Shown: positions 6,266-13,716, numbered from the stretch's first letter. The stretch is 49,522 bases of DNA from Leyella stercorea (GCF_021531655.1 NZ_JADYUF010000027.1:1-49522); one strand, 5' to 3'. Numbers and translations: made by a program. The notes: generated by a model from the sequence alone, not told the origin.

Positions 6266-7021
6266 ATGACACAGATAATTGCAGTATTAAATCACAAGGG
6301 TGGTGTAGGGAAAAGTACGACCGCAGTAAGCCTTGCGGCAGCTCTGCAACTGAGTAAGAAGAACGTCTTGGCTATTGACATGGATGGACAAGCCAACCTC
6401 ACGGAAGCCTTGGGATTGTCCATCGAGGAAGAACAGACAGTCTATGGCGCAATGTGTGGACAGTACACCTTGCCGTTGGTCAAGTTGCACAACGGCATCA
6501 CCGTCTCACCCTCATGCCTTGACCTGTCTGCGGCTGAGTTAGAGCTTATCAGCGAGCCGGGACGGGAGCTTATCTTGAAGGGACTTATCACCAAAGCCAT
6601 CGCCAAAGAGCATTTCGACTACATCATCATCGACTGTCCACCGTCATTGGGCTTGCTGACCTTGAATGCCCTCACCGCAGCCGACTACATCATCATCCCT
6701 GTTCAAGCGCAATACCTTGCCATGAGAGGTATGGCAAAGTTGATGGACATCATCCGCATCGTTCAGGAGCGGCTCAACTCCAACCTTAAAGTGGGCGGCA
6801 TCGTCATCACCCAGTTCGATCGCCGCAAGACGTTGAACCGAAGCGTGAGGGAAATCGTCAATGACAGTTTTCACGAGAAGGTTTTCAAGACCGTCATCCG
6901 TGATAATGTGGCTTTGGCAGAAGCACCCATCAACGGCAAGACTATCTTTGAGTATAATCCCAAATCCAATGGTGCCAGTGATTATATGTCTTTGGCAAAA
7001 GAAGTGTTAAACTTAAAATAG
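6266..7021 (+). CDS. parA: ParA-family partition ATPase
   Basis: A 251-residue ParA/MinD-type ATPase without an N-terminal HTH domain. The deviant Walker A motif KGGVGKST (residues 11-18) follows MTQIIAVLNH. DMDGQANLT forms the A-prime region and YIIIDCPPSLG is Walker B. It would segregate or position the element by dynamic binding to nucleoid DNA together with a small DNA-binding partner, the product of the next gene 7 bp downstream. The short ParA plus small ribbon-helix-helix partner is the type Ib partition layout. The TAGTA iterons immediately upstream are the probable binding sites and autoregulatory operator. Confidence 0.92.
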   Translation: MTQIIAVLNHKGGVGKSTTAVSLAAALQLSKKNVLAIDMDGQANLTEALGLSIEEEQTVYGAMCGQYTLPLVKLHNGITVSPSCLDLSAAELELISEPGRELILKGLITKAIAKEHFDYIIIDCPPSLGLLTLNALTAADYIIIPVQAQYLAMRGMAKLMDIIRIVQERLNSNLKVGGIVITQFDRRKTLNRSVREIVNDSFHEKVFKTVIRDNVALAEAPINGKTIFEYNPKSNGASDYMSLAKEVLNLK

Positions 7022-7028
7022 CATAGCC

Positions 7029-7307
7029 ATGAGCAAGAGCAGTATGTTGAAAGAGGGAATGAAAGGCGGTCTCAACGGACTCCTTTCTTCCACAAAGAAG
7101 CCGAGTAAGGAGCAGATAGTCACAGAAACTACACCAGCACCACCTGTGTCTGTTTCTGAGACTACCGAAGTGCCGGTGCATTGCAATTTCCTTATCAACA
7201 AGAGCATCCACACGAGGATGAAGTACCTCGCCATCAAGAAAGGGATGTCCTTGCGTGATATTGTCAATGAGGCAATGACAGAATACCTAAAGCGGCATGA
7301 CACATGA
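7029..7307 (+). CDS. ribbon-helix-helix partition partner (ParG-like)
   Basis: A 92-residue protein. The first half is a flexible basic and Ser/Thr/Pro-rich arm. Residues about 58-92 (VHCNFLINKSIHTRMKYLAIKKGMSLRDIVNEAMTEYLKRH) form a beta strand followed by two helices, typical of CopG/ParG-type ribbon-helix-helix DNA-binding domains. It lies directly after parA, so it is the likely centromere-binding protein and autorepressor. The mobile arm would stimulate the ATPase in analogy to ParG. Binding to the flanking TAGTA/TACTA arrays is inferred. Confidence 0.8.
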   Translation: MSKSSMLKEGMKGGLNGLLSSTKKPSKEQIVTETTPAPPVSVSETTEVPVHCNFLINKSIHTRMKYLAIKKGMSLRDIVNEAMTEYLKRHDT

Positions 7308-7314
7308 GTGCCGC

Positions 7315-7347
7315 GCGGTATCATCGCCGAACAGACGATGATACCGC
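7315..7347 (+). terminator. terminator after par operon
   Basis: A 12-bp perfect stem GCGGTATCATCG (7315-7326) / CGATGATACCGC (7336-7347) with a 9-nt loop, 8 bp after the stop codon, followed by TATCTCTTC. Confidence 0.75.
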
Positions 7348-7369
7348 TATCTCTTCTATAAACAGACTT

Positions 7370-7446
7370 TACTATCCGTAGTATGGTAGTAAAAACTATT
7401 CGACTATTATACTATTCGTAGTCGATACTACTTTTAGAAAATACTA
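7370..7446. promoter_or_regulatory. TAGTA/TACTA iteron cluster 2
   Basis: Six TAGTA/TACTA pentamers (7370, 7379, 7387, 7410, 7426, 7442) lie right behind the par operon terminator, with near-matches such as ACTATTCG between them. Together with cluster 1 they bracket the parA operon. Confidence 0.65.
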
Positions 7447-7449
7447 TCC

Positions 7450-7664
7450 AACTCATTTTTAGGGCAATAGTTTTCTCTGCTTGTAGGACTGTCTCCATGC
7501 TGATAAAAGGCAATGTCGTTCCCTATTACAAGATTTTCTCTTTTTCCCTCATATCAACTATCGTCCTTCCCCATATACAGCTTCGCCCCACGCCATCCCG
7601 CCCGTTTCCTCTTTTACATAACAGATTTCTTTTCGCCTGCCTTGCCGCTGCGGATATTGTTTTG
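7450..7664. other. non-coding stretch between par locus and leader B
   Basis: No gene is seen. GCTTCGCCCCACGCC at 7582-7596 matches the 5' flank of the RNA units at 3393 and 3809, but the stems that should follow are not evident, so it may be a remnant. Confidence 0.35.
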
Positions 7665-7851
7665 CAAAGGTAATGCTGGCGATTGTTCAAACACCAAATC
7701 GTCCATTGCATTTGACCGAAAAATCTTCCTCTGCGTGCAGAGCGTATTTTTCGCTCCCGATTTGGCTTTTTGATCGCCATCACTCTTGGAAAGCAAAAAA
7801 TATCCCTTGGGCAGGCAGGAAAAGCCTCCGAAATAAGGGAAGAAAAAACAT
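7665..7851 (+). promoter_or_regulatory. 5' leader element B
   Basis: The outer stem TCCCTT (7803-7808) / AAGGGA (7835-7840) encloses the hairpin AGGC-AGGAAAA-GCCT (7813-7827) and a CCGAAAT junction, then AGAAAAAACA, ending 8 bp before the ATG at 7859. It shares the sequence AAATATCCCT, CGAAA and AGGGAAGA with leader A. The left boundary is CAAAGGTA (7665-7672). Confidence 0.55.
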
Positions 7852-7858
7852 AAGAGCA

Positions 7859-8425
7859 ATGGCACACAAGAATGACTATCAAATCCAAAAGCAGTTAGAC
7901 AAGCCTCAGACTTGGTTCTGCAAATACTATCCCGCACGCATCCGCAATGTGGGTGAGAAGGAGATTGCCGACAGACAATTAGTGTTTGACTTCAAGGACG
8001 GAAGAGCCTACGAGGAAGTGGCGCAGCGCACCGCAGAGAATATGCTGACACTCTACGGCAAGGGTTGCGTGAACATCGTCTTCGCCCCCGTTCCAGCATC
8101 CACAAGCGAGAGCAACGAACTCCGCTACAAGGCTTTCTGCCACAGGGTGTGTGAATTGACAGGAGCGGAAAACGGCTACGAGCACGTGAGGGTATGCGGA
8201 GAGCGTAAGACCATCCACGATAACCGCAAGAACGAGGATGAAGTCCGCAAGGCGAATGTCGTTGAGTTTGATGAGCCGTTCTTCGACAACAAAATGGTGT
8301 TGGTCTTTGACGATGTGATAACCAAGGGTCTCAGCTATGCCAAGTATGCCAACCAACTCGAAAGGCTCGGGGCATGTGTTATTGGCGGTATGTTCCTCGC
8401 ACGCACACATTATAAAGTAAGGTAA
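7859..8425 (+). CDS. phosphoribosyltransferase-like protein
   Basis: A 188-residue protein from ATG 7859; the longer open frame to 7673 would cross the structured leader and is rejected. The C-terminal part has the PRTase PRPP-binding signature VLVFDDVITKG (hydrophobic stretch, DD, T/K-G), followed by a helix and strand (GACVIGGMFLART). FAPVPASTSESN in the middle resembles the ComF-type P-x-P segment. It probably binds PRPP or a nucleotide. It is followed after 3 bp by a SLOG-family gene and a tiny membrane protein, so a nucleotide-linked role for the three-gene operon is plausible. The substrate is unknown. Confidence 0.75.
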   Translation: MAHKNDYQIQKQLDKPQTWFCKYYPARIRNVGEKEIADRQLVFDFKDGRAYEEVAQRTAENMLTLYGKGCVNIVFAPVPASTSESNELRYKAFCHRVCELTGAENGYEHVRVCGERKTIHDNRKNEDEVRKANVVEFDEPFFDNKMVLVFDDVITKGLSYAKYANQLERLGACVIGGMFLARTHYKVR

Positions 8426-8428
8426 AGT

Positions 8429-8920
8429 ATGACAAAGTACGACAAGGCAGTGTCCGTATGCTTCAGCGGACACCGCAGCGTACCTTTCGCCAAGCGGAGG
8501 GAGTTGAAGCAATGTCTCAAATCGGAGATAGCCAAGGCGTATGCCGACGGCTACCGGTATTTCTATTGTGGCATGGCAATGGGATTTGACCTGCTGGCGG
8601 CAGAAGCCGCCCTTTCGTTGCAATGCGAGTTGAAGGACTTGCAGGTGATAGCCGTTGTGCCGTTCCGTGGTCAGTCTGACCGGTGGAGCAAGGAAGAGCA
8701 AGCCAAGTATGATGCCATCCTGCGCATCGTGGATGACGTGGTCGTATTGAGCGAGCAATACTACAATGGCTGCCTTCTGAGGCGCAACGACTATATGGTC
8801 AACCGCAGTTCACGTCTCATAGCCTACTTCGATGGCAATCCCAAGGGCGGCACGTTCTACACCGTCAGAGAAGCCAAGAGGCAGGGATTGGACATAGTGA
8901 ATCTTCATAATAGTGTATAA
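8429..8920 (+). CDS. SLOG/DUF1273-family Rossmann protein
   Basis: A 163-residue protein of the YpsA/YspA-like (DUF1273) branch of the SLOG superfamily. Visible features are VCFSGHRSVPF at the first strand, GMAMGFDLLAAEAAL as the glycine-rich nucleotide-binding loop and helix, VIAVVPF with a conserved QxxRWS-like stretch, and a final KGGTFYTVREAKRQG. SLOG proteins bind or cleave nucleotide-derived ligands and recur in stress and defence loci. It is encoded 3 bp behind the PRTase gene and followed by a 39-residue membrane peptide. The specific ligand is not evident. Confidence 0.8.
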   Translation: MTKYDKAVSVCFSGHRSVPFAKRRELKQCLKSEIAKAYADGYRYFYCGMAMGFDLLAAEAALSLQCELKDLQVIAVVPFRGQSDRWSKEEQAKYDAILRIVDDVVVLSEQYYNGCLLRRNDYMVNRSSRLIAYFDGNPKGGTFYTVREAKRQGLDIVNLHNSV

Positions 8921-8935
8921 CCCATAAAACAGAAA

Positions 8936-9055
8936 ATGCTTATGGACGATATTGTTGCAATCATCGTTTGCTACTTCGTGTTCGGAGCTTTGGGCAATGT
9001 GCTCAGAGCTTTGTTCGGCGGAGAGAGACGAAACGACTTCCGCCGTGACCGCTAA
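8936..9055 (+). CDS. 39-residue single-pass membrane protein
   Basis: Short frame MLMDDIVAIIVCYFVFGALG... with one hydrophobic segment (residues 5-25) followed by a basic tail GGERRNDFRRDR, consistent with a positive-inside anchor. ATG 8936 lies 15 bp after the SLOG gene stop and an in-frame ATG follows at 8942. Its placement suggests it belongs to the PRTase-SLOG operon, perhaps as a membrane effector or anchor. It is too short for certainty. Confidence 0.5.
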   Translation: MLMDDIVAIIVCYFVFGALGNVLRALFGGERRNDFRRDR

Positions 9056-9220
9056 GCGTCTTTAAACCAAGATACGCTGACAGCCATACGTCTGCACCTT
9101 ACCCCAAAAAGATGCAGCGGATAATTGTGTCCGTAGGCAAGGATATTCAGATTCCTCACCTTAACATTTTGATAAAAATAAAGATACTGCTGCCTATATT
9201 TCAAGACAGCAGTATAAACC

Positions 9221-9400
9221 TTACTCTGCAGGTGCCCATTTGCAACGCACAGGAGAGACGATTGCACCCTCTGCTTTCAGCTGCTTCATGGCTGCATCTA
9301 CCTCTTTGCGGTCGAGACCGCTGAGTTCTGCGATTTTACCTGCGTTGAGAGGCTGACCAGCCTCTTTCATTGTTGCCAATACTTTTTCTTTTGCGTCCAT
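9221..9400 (-). CDS. 59-residue winged-helix regulator
   Basis: Minus-strand ATG at 9400 gives 59 residues starting [18 protein letters not shown]. Helices [39 protein letters not shown] fit a compact winged helix-turn-helix: a helix-turn-recognition-helix followed by a wing ending in a Trp-Pro motif. The start follows an A/T-rich leader. It is the last gene of the minus-strand operon descending from thioredoxin. It probably binds DNA; the target is unknown. Confidence 0.7.
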   Translation of the reverse strand: MDAKEKVLATMKEAGQPLNAGKIAELSGLDRKEVDAAMKQLKAEGAIVSPVRCKWAPAE

Positions 9401-9424
9401 TGTTTTGATGATTTGATGTTTTGT

Positions 9425-9661
9425 TTATAATCTTGTTATTAACTCTTGTATTTTGTCTTCCCTTATAATCTTCGGTTGTGCCTTACCTGCCAGAACGAGA
9501 ATTTTCTTCCCGTTTCTGTAGATGTGCAGCTGTCTGCTTCGTACCACTGCTGTCAAGGTCTCATCATCCTGCATGGCTTGCCATATAGGATAATACACAC
9601 CTTCTGGTTCAAACAACTTCTTCTGAAGGTGTGAGCACATGTTGGTTGTATCTATTGTCAT
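9425..9661 (-). CDS. small hypothetical protein
   Basis: A 78-residue protein with helical N-terminal half (CSHLQKKLFEPEGVYYPIWQAMQDDETLTAVVRSRQ) and a basic beta-rich second half (LHIYRNGKKILVLAGKAQPKIIRE). The composition looks like a real conserved protein or the N-terminal module of a larger one. I do not recognise a domain. It lies 24 bp before the winged-helix gene and 9 bp after the HTH gene upstream, in one operon. Confidence 0.6.
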   Translation of the reverse strand: MTIDTTNMCSHLQKKLFEPEGVYYPIWQAMQDDETLTAVVRSRQLHIYRNGKKILVLAGKAQPKIIREDKIQELITRL

Positions 9662-9670
9662 ATCGTTACG

Positions 9671-9877
9671 TCATATCATTAACATGATTCTGCCAGCTTC
9701 TTTTGTGAACATTTCAGGGAAACGGCAGATTGTTGCATACACCTGCTTGCTTGTCACAGGCTGACCGTCCTTTCTCAGGTGCAGCCTATGACGATTGATG
9801 GCATCGGCAATCTGGTCGGTTGTCATGCCGCCATTTCGCTTTACCATCACATATACTATGGCTTCTTCTATCTTCAT
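9671..9877 (-). CDS. HARE-HTH-like winged helix protein
   Basis: A 68-residue protein MKIEEAIVYVMVKRNGGMTTDQIADAINRHRL...SKQVYATICRFPEMFTKEAGRIML. The order helix, MTTDQIADAINRH, then KQVYATICRFPEMF and a short strand is the HARE-HTH/winged-helix layout found in regulators and restriction-linked proteins. Its start overlaps the stop of the DUF4186 gene by 4 bp (translational coupling). Confidence 0.65.
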   Translation of the reverse strand: MKIEEAIVYVMVKRNGGMTTDQIADAINRHRLHLRKDGQPVTSKQVYATICRFPEMFTKEAGRIMLMI

Positions 9878-10311
9878 CCTTTATTCATCTGTTTTTCAAT
9901 CCATGCCATCAATACGGCAACAGCATATTCCTGTTCTTCCTTGGTCAGTGCCCTGCCTGCTGAGATGTGATGCCACTTGAAGAAGCATCCCCGGCAACAA
10001 CAGCCAGTGGCATGTTGAGCCAGGAAAACAGGATGCCCACGCATGGGAGTCTGCTTGCCGTCGTTCGGTATGACAGCCGGAGCAAGTCTTTTTGCCACAA
10101 AGTCCTCTGCGTGTTTTCGTATCGTCGGCAATCCCTTTTCCATTACATACTCCCTGTCTTGCTTGGACAGATGGAACCGGCTGCGAAAATCAGACTTTGC
10201 CAATCTCTCAAAGAGATTCGTCAGGTCATACTCTTTCTTATCACCAGGAACGCTTTCTTGCGGCTCTTCCTCTTGGAACAACGATGGATATATGTATTTC
10301 TGTGACATCAT
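9874..10311 (-). CDS. DUF4186 family protein
   Basis: A 145-residue protein from MMSQKYIYPS; the frame extends upstream but would run through the preceding gene, whose stop overlaps this ATG. It has the DUF4186 hallmark FLAQHATGCCCRGCFFKWHHI, a Cys-rich and His-containing core that probably binds metal, preceded by DLTNLFERLAKSDFRSRF and an IRKHAEDFVAKRL helix, and followed by GRALTKEEQEYAV. The function of the family is unknown. It is co-translated with both neighbours. Confidence 0.8.
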   Translation of the reverse strand: MMSQKYIYPSLFQEEEPQESVPGDKKEYDLTNLFERLAKSDFRSRFHLSKQDREYVMEKGLPTIRKHAEDFVAKRLAPAVIPNDGKQTPMRGHPVFLAQHATGCCCRGCFFKWHHISAGRALTKEEQEYAVAVLMAWIEKQMNKG

Positions 10312-10514
10312 TATCTGTTGCTTCTGATTTCTAATGTTATATCCATATATGACCGCTTGCCGTCTATATAGTCTGCATAGAGTATTTCTTCGCTTCTGCC
10401 TTTCAGAATATGGCACTTACCGCACAGTACACAGTTGTGCAGACATCTCCATTCATTCAGAACGTAATCCAAACGTTCCTCTCGTGTAGATGATTCAATA
10501 GAGGGTGTGCTCAT
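10311..10514 (-). CDS. small Cys-rich hypothetical protein
   Basis: A 67-residue protein if started at the ATG at 10514; an upstream ATG at 10541 would overlap the previous gene by 47 bp. It contains CLHNCVLCGKCHILKGR, a tight cluster of four Cys that could bind zinc or a metal cluster, followed by EEILYADYIDGKRSYMDITLE. No family is recognised. It is coupled to DUF4186 by a TAATG overlap and may work with it, since both are Cys-rich. Confidence 0.6.
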   Translation of the reverse strand: MSTPSIESSTREERLDYVLNEWRCLHNCVLCGKCHILKGRSEEILYADYIDGKRSYMDITLEIRSNR

Positions 10515-10740
10515 AATCAGTGTCTCCCACAGCGTGGTCAATCAGTGCCTGAAACTCTTCTTCCGTATAGTCTTCTTCCCAACCATACGTTACGTCCTTT
10601 ATGCCCAAAGTAAACCCTAATGCCTCAGAATAGGATATGCCAATTTCAGCTGCAAGGTCTCTTGCCGCTTGAAAAATCTGCTCTTCTTTGCTTAAGGGCA
10701 GTTGTTTCGCTTTCTTATGTTTTTTCTTTGGTTTCCCCAT
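10495..10740 (-). CDS. small hypothetical protein with basic N-terminus
   Basis: An 81-residue protein starting MGKPKKKHKKAKQLPLSKEEQIF, strongly basic, followed by an acidic helical body (ARDLAAEIGISYSEALGF...WEEDYTEEEFQALIDHA). The charge split suggests nucleic acid or partner binding. No family is assigned. It overlaps the next gene by 20 bp and follows the DUF6155 gene by 14 bp. Confidence 0.6.
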   Translation of the reverse strand: MGKPKKKHKKAKQLPLSKEEQIFQAARDLAAEIGISYSEALGFTLGIKDVTYGWEEDYTEEEFQALIDHAVGDTDYEHTLY

Positions 10741-10754
10741 TTGAGTATATTCGT

Positions 10755-11330
10755 TTAATAATCAGCGTTGATGGGCATCTTGAAATTCCTGTATTTCTTT
10801 CGGAGTTCCTCATTTTGCGCCTTCATTTCCTCATACATATCATTCAGTGCGTCAGGAAATCCCCATCCACAAGGGCTTGCCCAACGAAGGCATTGCTTGA
10901 TTCGGGAATCATACTTGTCCCAAAGGTCATAAAGCACGATGTGGCGCAATGTCTTGTCGAAATTACTCTCAACAGAATCATAGAATTGCTCCCACATGTC
11001 TCCATAGTCATAAGTGAACTGACAGGCATTCTCCATATAGAACACCATCAATTCTGCGACTGAATCTTCCGAAGGCTTCAGTTTCTTGAAGTCGGACAAT
11101 GCCTTGCGGCACACTGAGAAGCGTGTCTTTGGCTCTCTGTTTCTGCTCGGATAGAACTCTTCCCGTATGATGTGCTTATACTCTTCCAGCTTCTGGCCCT
11201 CATTCGGCTCTGCATAGAAGTCAAGATATTCCTTTGCCTCTTTCCGTGCAGAATAAAGTTCCAATACCATTTTTATTATTTCACTCTTGTCCATGGACAT
11301 GAGGACAGACTTTAATTTAGATTTTGACAT
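10755..11330 (-). CDS. DUF6155 family protein
   Basis: A 191-residue protein, MSKSKLKSVLMSMDKSEIIKMVLELYSARKEAKEYLDFYAEPNEGQKLEEYKHIIREEFYP, which matches the N-terminal pattern of DUF6155 proteins of Bacteroidetes. The remainder is all-helical with aromatic and charged residues (ELMVFYMENACQFTYDYGDMWEQFYDS). The role is unknown. It lies between thioredoxin and a small basic protein in the same operon. Confidence 0.75.
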   Translation of the reverse strand: MSKSKLKSVLMSMDKSEIIKMVLELYSARKEAKEYLDFYAEPNEGQKLEEYKHIIREEFYPSRNREPKTRFSVCRKALSDFKKLKPSEDSVAELMVFYMENACQFTYDYGDMWEQFYDSVESNFDKTLRHIVLYDLWDKYDSRIKQCLRWASPCGWGFPDALNDMYEEMKAQNEELRKKYRNFKMPINADY

Positions 11331-11340
11331 TTCTGCTCTT

Positions 11341-11640
11341 TTATCTTAAAAACGGGTCAATCGTTGCCAGCAACTCTGATTTCTGCATCACACCGCTCGT
11401 CCTCCACAACACTTCGCCGCGTCTGAACAGCATCAATGTGGGCACAGACTGTATGCCATACTGACTTGCAGTCACCCCATACTTGTCCACATCTACCTTG
11501 ATGATGCGGATTCTGTCACCCAACACTTCCTTCACCTGCTCAAGGATGGGGTGCATCATCTTGCATGGCTGGCACCAGGTGGCGAAGAAATCGACCAAGA
11601 CAAGTTGGTCACTTGATATAACGTCTTTGAATGTTTCCAT
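11341..11640 (-). CDS. trxA: thioredoxin
   Basis: A 99-residue thioredoxin fold: LVLVDFFATWCQPCKMMHPILEQV with active-site WCQPCK (residues 22-27; the usual form is WCGPCK), then IIKVDVDKYGVTASQYGIQSVPTLMLF with the cis-proline of the SVPT motif, and GEVLWRTSGV. There is no signal peptide, so it is cytoplasmic. It would keep protein thiols reduced; the Gln within the active site is a variant seen in some thioredoxins. It is the promoter-proximal gene of the 11.6-9.2 kb minus-strand operon. Confidence 0.9.
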   Translation of the reverse strand: METFKDVISSDQLVLVDFFATWCQPCKMMHPILEQVKEVLGDRIRIIKVDVDKYGVTASQYGIQSVPTLMLFRRGEVLWRTSGVMQKSELLATIDPFLR

Positions 11641-11757
11641 TACGATTTTCTGTAAAATTATGCTATTTTCTTTCCTGTTATCTTACAATACTGCCCTGCA
11701 AATGTTAAAATCGAGAAGAATTCAATGAAAAACCTTCGTTATTTCAAAGAATATTCG

Positions 11758-11837
11758 TACCTTTGCAGCGCTCATCTATAGATAGAAGGAGTTTCGAGAC
11801 CCGGTTGCCTTTGATGCAATTCGGGTCTTGCGTTTTA
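11758..11837 (+). ncRNA. candidate small RNA with own promoter and terminator
   Basis: A plus-strand -7 box TACCTTTG (11758-11765) is followed about 30 bp later by a hairpin CGAGACCCG (11795-11803) / CGGGTCTTG (11822-11830), which contains a G-U pair on the plus strand and an inner GTTGC/GCAAT pairing, and then CGTTTTA. The predicted transcript is roughly 65 nt with no open frame. Its end abuts the convergent nuclease-like gene whose stop is at 11835, so the hairpin may also serve that gene. Confidence 0.45.
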
Positions 11838-12371
11838 TAGTGGTGTCTGCAATCTCTTTTTCATCTTCTTTTCCAAAGCCTTTAGTCCATACTCTTTGTT
11901 AAGATGGTATGCTGTCAACAGATAGAATCCGTTGCTACGTTGTTGTTCCAAGACAATAACATACTTTTCCACTTTATCATAGATGTATGTTTTCTTGACC
12001 TTACGCTTTTTGCCGTCCCTCTCTTCTATGGTAAATACATCCAGATTGTCTGGTGTCAATTCTCTCACATGGTGATTTATCCAATGAAGCCTTTGTGAAC
12101 GAGCCATCTCGAATACTCGCTTTGGATAAGTCGTACCGTCTTCGTTCTCAACCATGATTTCTTCACAGGTAAGATGCTTGAACAATCTTGCCATGTCAAT
12201 CTCGCCATCTGTCTTTATAGGATAGATGCGCCACCCTCTGAATGAGAATTGACAGTTATCTTCTATATCACGCTTGAATATTGCATGAAGATCATGCTCT
12301 CTTTCTCGTTCACTGAGATATGCCAGTTCCAGCAGCTCAGGGTATTTCTTGATAATATTCAAACTGCTCAT
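11835..12371 (-). CDS. putative PBECR-type (RelE/barnase-like) nuclease
   Basis: A 178-residue protein. The C-terminal half (VFEMARSQRLHWINHHV...YIYDKVEKYVIVLEQQRSNGFYLLTAYHL) matches the pattern of phage Barnase-EndoU-ColicinE5/D-RelE-like domains, with an R-x3-W stretch, a strand ending VVLE-type and an LLTAY motif. If correct it would cut RNA. The N-terminal helical part is not recognised. It starts 3 bp after the DUF3800 gene, so the two are co-translated and could form a toxin or defence pair. The assignment is by pattern and needs profile confirmation. Confidence 0.6.
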   Translation of the reverse strand: MSSLNIIKKYPELLELAYLSEREREHDLHAIFKRDIEDNCQFSFRGWRIYPIKTDGEIDMARLFKHLTCEEIMVENEDGTTYPKRVFEMARSQRLHWINHHVRELTPDNLDVFTIEERDGKKRKVKKTYIYDKVEKYVIVLEQQRSNGFYLLTAYHLNKEYGLKALEKKMKKRLQTPL

Positions 12372-12374
12372 TGG

Positions 12375-13058
12375 CTATTTCAGTGCGATAAAAAACAAAT
12401 TAAACTTCTTTCTAAATTTGGGAGTTGTGGTGTTGAGACTGATATTACTGTGTTTTTTTATCTTTTCAATCAGCTTCATTTTGGCTCTCACCCTTCCTTC
12501 AACTTCTCCCTTTTCATATCTAAGGTTGTAGTTGATGGCTCCCATTAGAACATCTGCCAATTGGATGAAGACACTTTCGTGTGAACGTATAAACTGAAAC
12601 CTGCCAATGGAAGAGTTGTATTCCATTATTTTTCTGAGCCTCTCCAGCTTATCGCTACTGCATGTGTCCTTGATATCCATATATATGTTATATGTATAAT
12701 CCATGTCCATCTTGTGATGCAGCAATTGGTAGTACATGCGAAAGTAGAAATCATTAAACGTATAGTCTTCTCGTTTCTCGTCAATCTGACTCTTGTCAAC
12801 AACCACAGCCCTAAATTCCATGTCATTCATAAAGAACCAGTCTATAAGCTCTGCATAGACTTTATACGTGGCCTCGTGGACATTTGTCCATTTCAGCTCA
12901 TCACTATAGCCGTGCTTCTTCTTAATATCTTTTATGGCATCTTTTGCCATGCGGATTTGTGTGTATGCTATACTTGTACATCCCAAAAGCATGTAGGGAT
13001 GACCGTCATGCACCATGTGGGTGCTTTCATCACAGTAGATGTTGAATGTCTTATTCAT
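12375..13058 (-). CDS. DUF3800 (RNase H-like fold) protein
   Basis: A 227-residue protein. DUF3800 features: FNIYCDEST at the first strand with an acidic residue, MLLGCTSI, DELKWTNV, AVVVDKSQID, FYFRMYYQLLHH and the C-terminal SVFIQLADVLMGAINYNLR where the final Asp completes the putative metal site. Members of this family occur in anti-phage and mobile-element cargo. The partner encoded 3 bp downstream looks like a RelE/barnase-type nuclease, which suggests a two-gene module. Cytoplasmic, no signal peptide. Confidence 0.8.
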   Translation of the reverse strand: MNKTFNIYCDESTHMVHDGHPYMLLGCTSIAYTQIRMAKDAIKDIKKKHGYSDELKWTNVHEATYKVYAELIDWFFMNDMEFRAVVVDKSQIDEKREDYTFNDFYFRMYYQLLHHKMDMDYTYNIYMDIKDTCSSDKLERLRKIMEYNSSIGRFQFIRSHESVFIQLADVLMGAINYNLRYEKGEVEGRVRAKMKLIEKIKKHSNISLNTTTPKFRKKFNLFFIALK

Positions 13059-13074
13059 TGTATCTGTTTTTTGT

Positions 13075-13698
13075 TTATTCTTTATTCCTTTTCTTCAGCG
13101 GTCCACTATGAGGTCCACGGTTCAGCGTCACACCATGCTTGTTGAGTATGCGGAACACGGAACTTCGGCTTGTGAAGCCGCTGATGGCAAAGATGTCATC
13201 TATGCTGTGCCCCTCGTTGTACATGTTCACGATATTCTTCTCACGCTCCAGTTTCGACAGTGCCCTTTCCGACTTCTTGGGCGGCCGGATATTCTGTTGC
13301 AGATGGATGATGTGTGCCGATGCCTTGCGCAGCACGGCACACTCCTCAGAGAGTGACCCGAACATACGGATGACCTGTGAGGGCTTGGTGTCGGGGAAAA
13401 GTTCGTCAAACGTATCGATGCGGTCTTGGATGGAGATGATGCGAACCACCTTCACACGGCAGTATTCTATGAATGTAGCCAGTTCACGGGTGCCACGCAG
13501 TGCGTTACTGAACCTCGACACCACCAGCTCGTCGCCGCGCTCCAGACTCGATATGAGCTGCTTCCACATCGGGCGCAGCCTCTCGTGTTCGGACAGTTCC
13601 TCTATCACCTGAACACAGCCGTATTGCTGCATCCAAGCCTTGTCTTCTGCATACTCTTCGCCATTGGTGGCGATAAAGATGTAACCTACTTTTGCCAT
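13075..13698 (-). CDS. serine-recombinase-like protein lacking catalytic residues
   Basis: A 207-residue resolvase/invertase homologue with an N-terminal catalytic-type domain, a linker and a C-terminal helix-turn-helix (YNEGHSIDDIFAISGFTSRSSVFRILNKHGV). The canonical start GYARVST reads GYIFIAT here: the Arg before and the nucleophilic Ser are replaced (Phe and Ala). The KLDRLGR region reads SRFSNALRG, losing a second key Arg. It should therefore be unable to cut DNA and is better seen as a DNA-binding regulator. Palindromic repeats at 13717-13849 lie directly upstream. Confidence 0.8.
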   Translation of the reverse strand: MAKVGYIFIATNGEEYAEDKAWMQQYGCVQVIEELSEHERLRPMWKQLISSLERGDELVVSRFSNALRGTRELATFIEYCRVKVVRIISIQDRIDTFDELFPDTKPSQVIRMFGSLSEECAVLRKASAHIIHLQQNIRPPKKSERALSKLEREKNIVNMYNEGHSIDDIFAISGFTSRSSVFRILNKHGVTLNRGPHSGPLKKRNKE

Positions 13699-13716
13699 AC
13701 TGTTGTACGCTATTAA

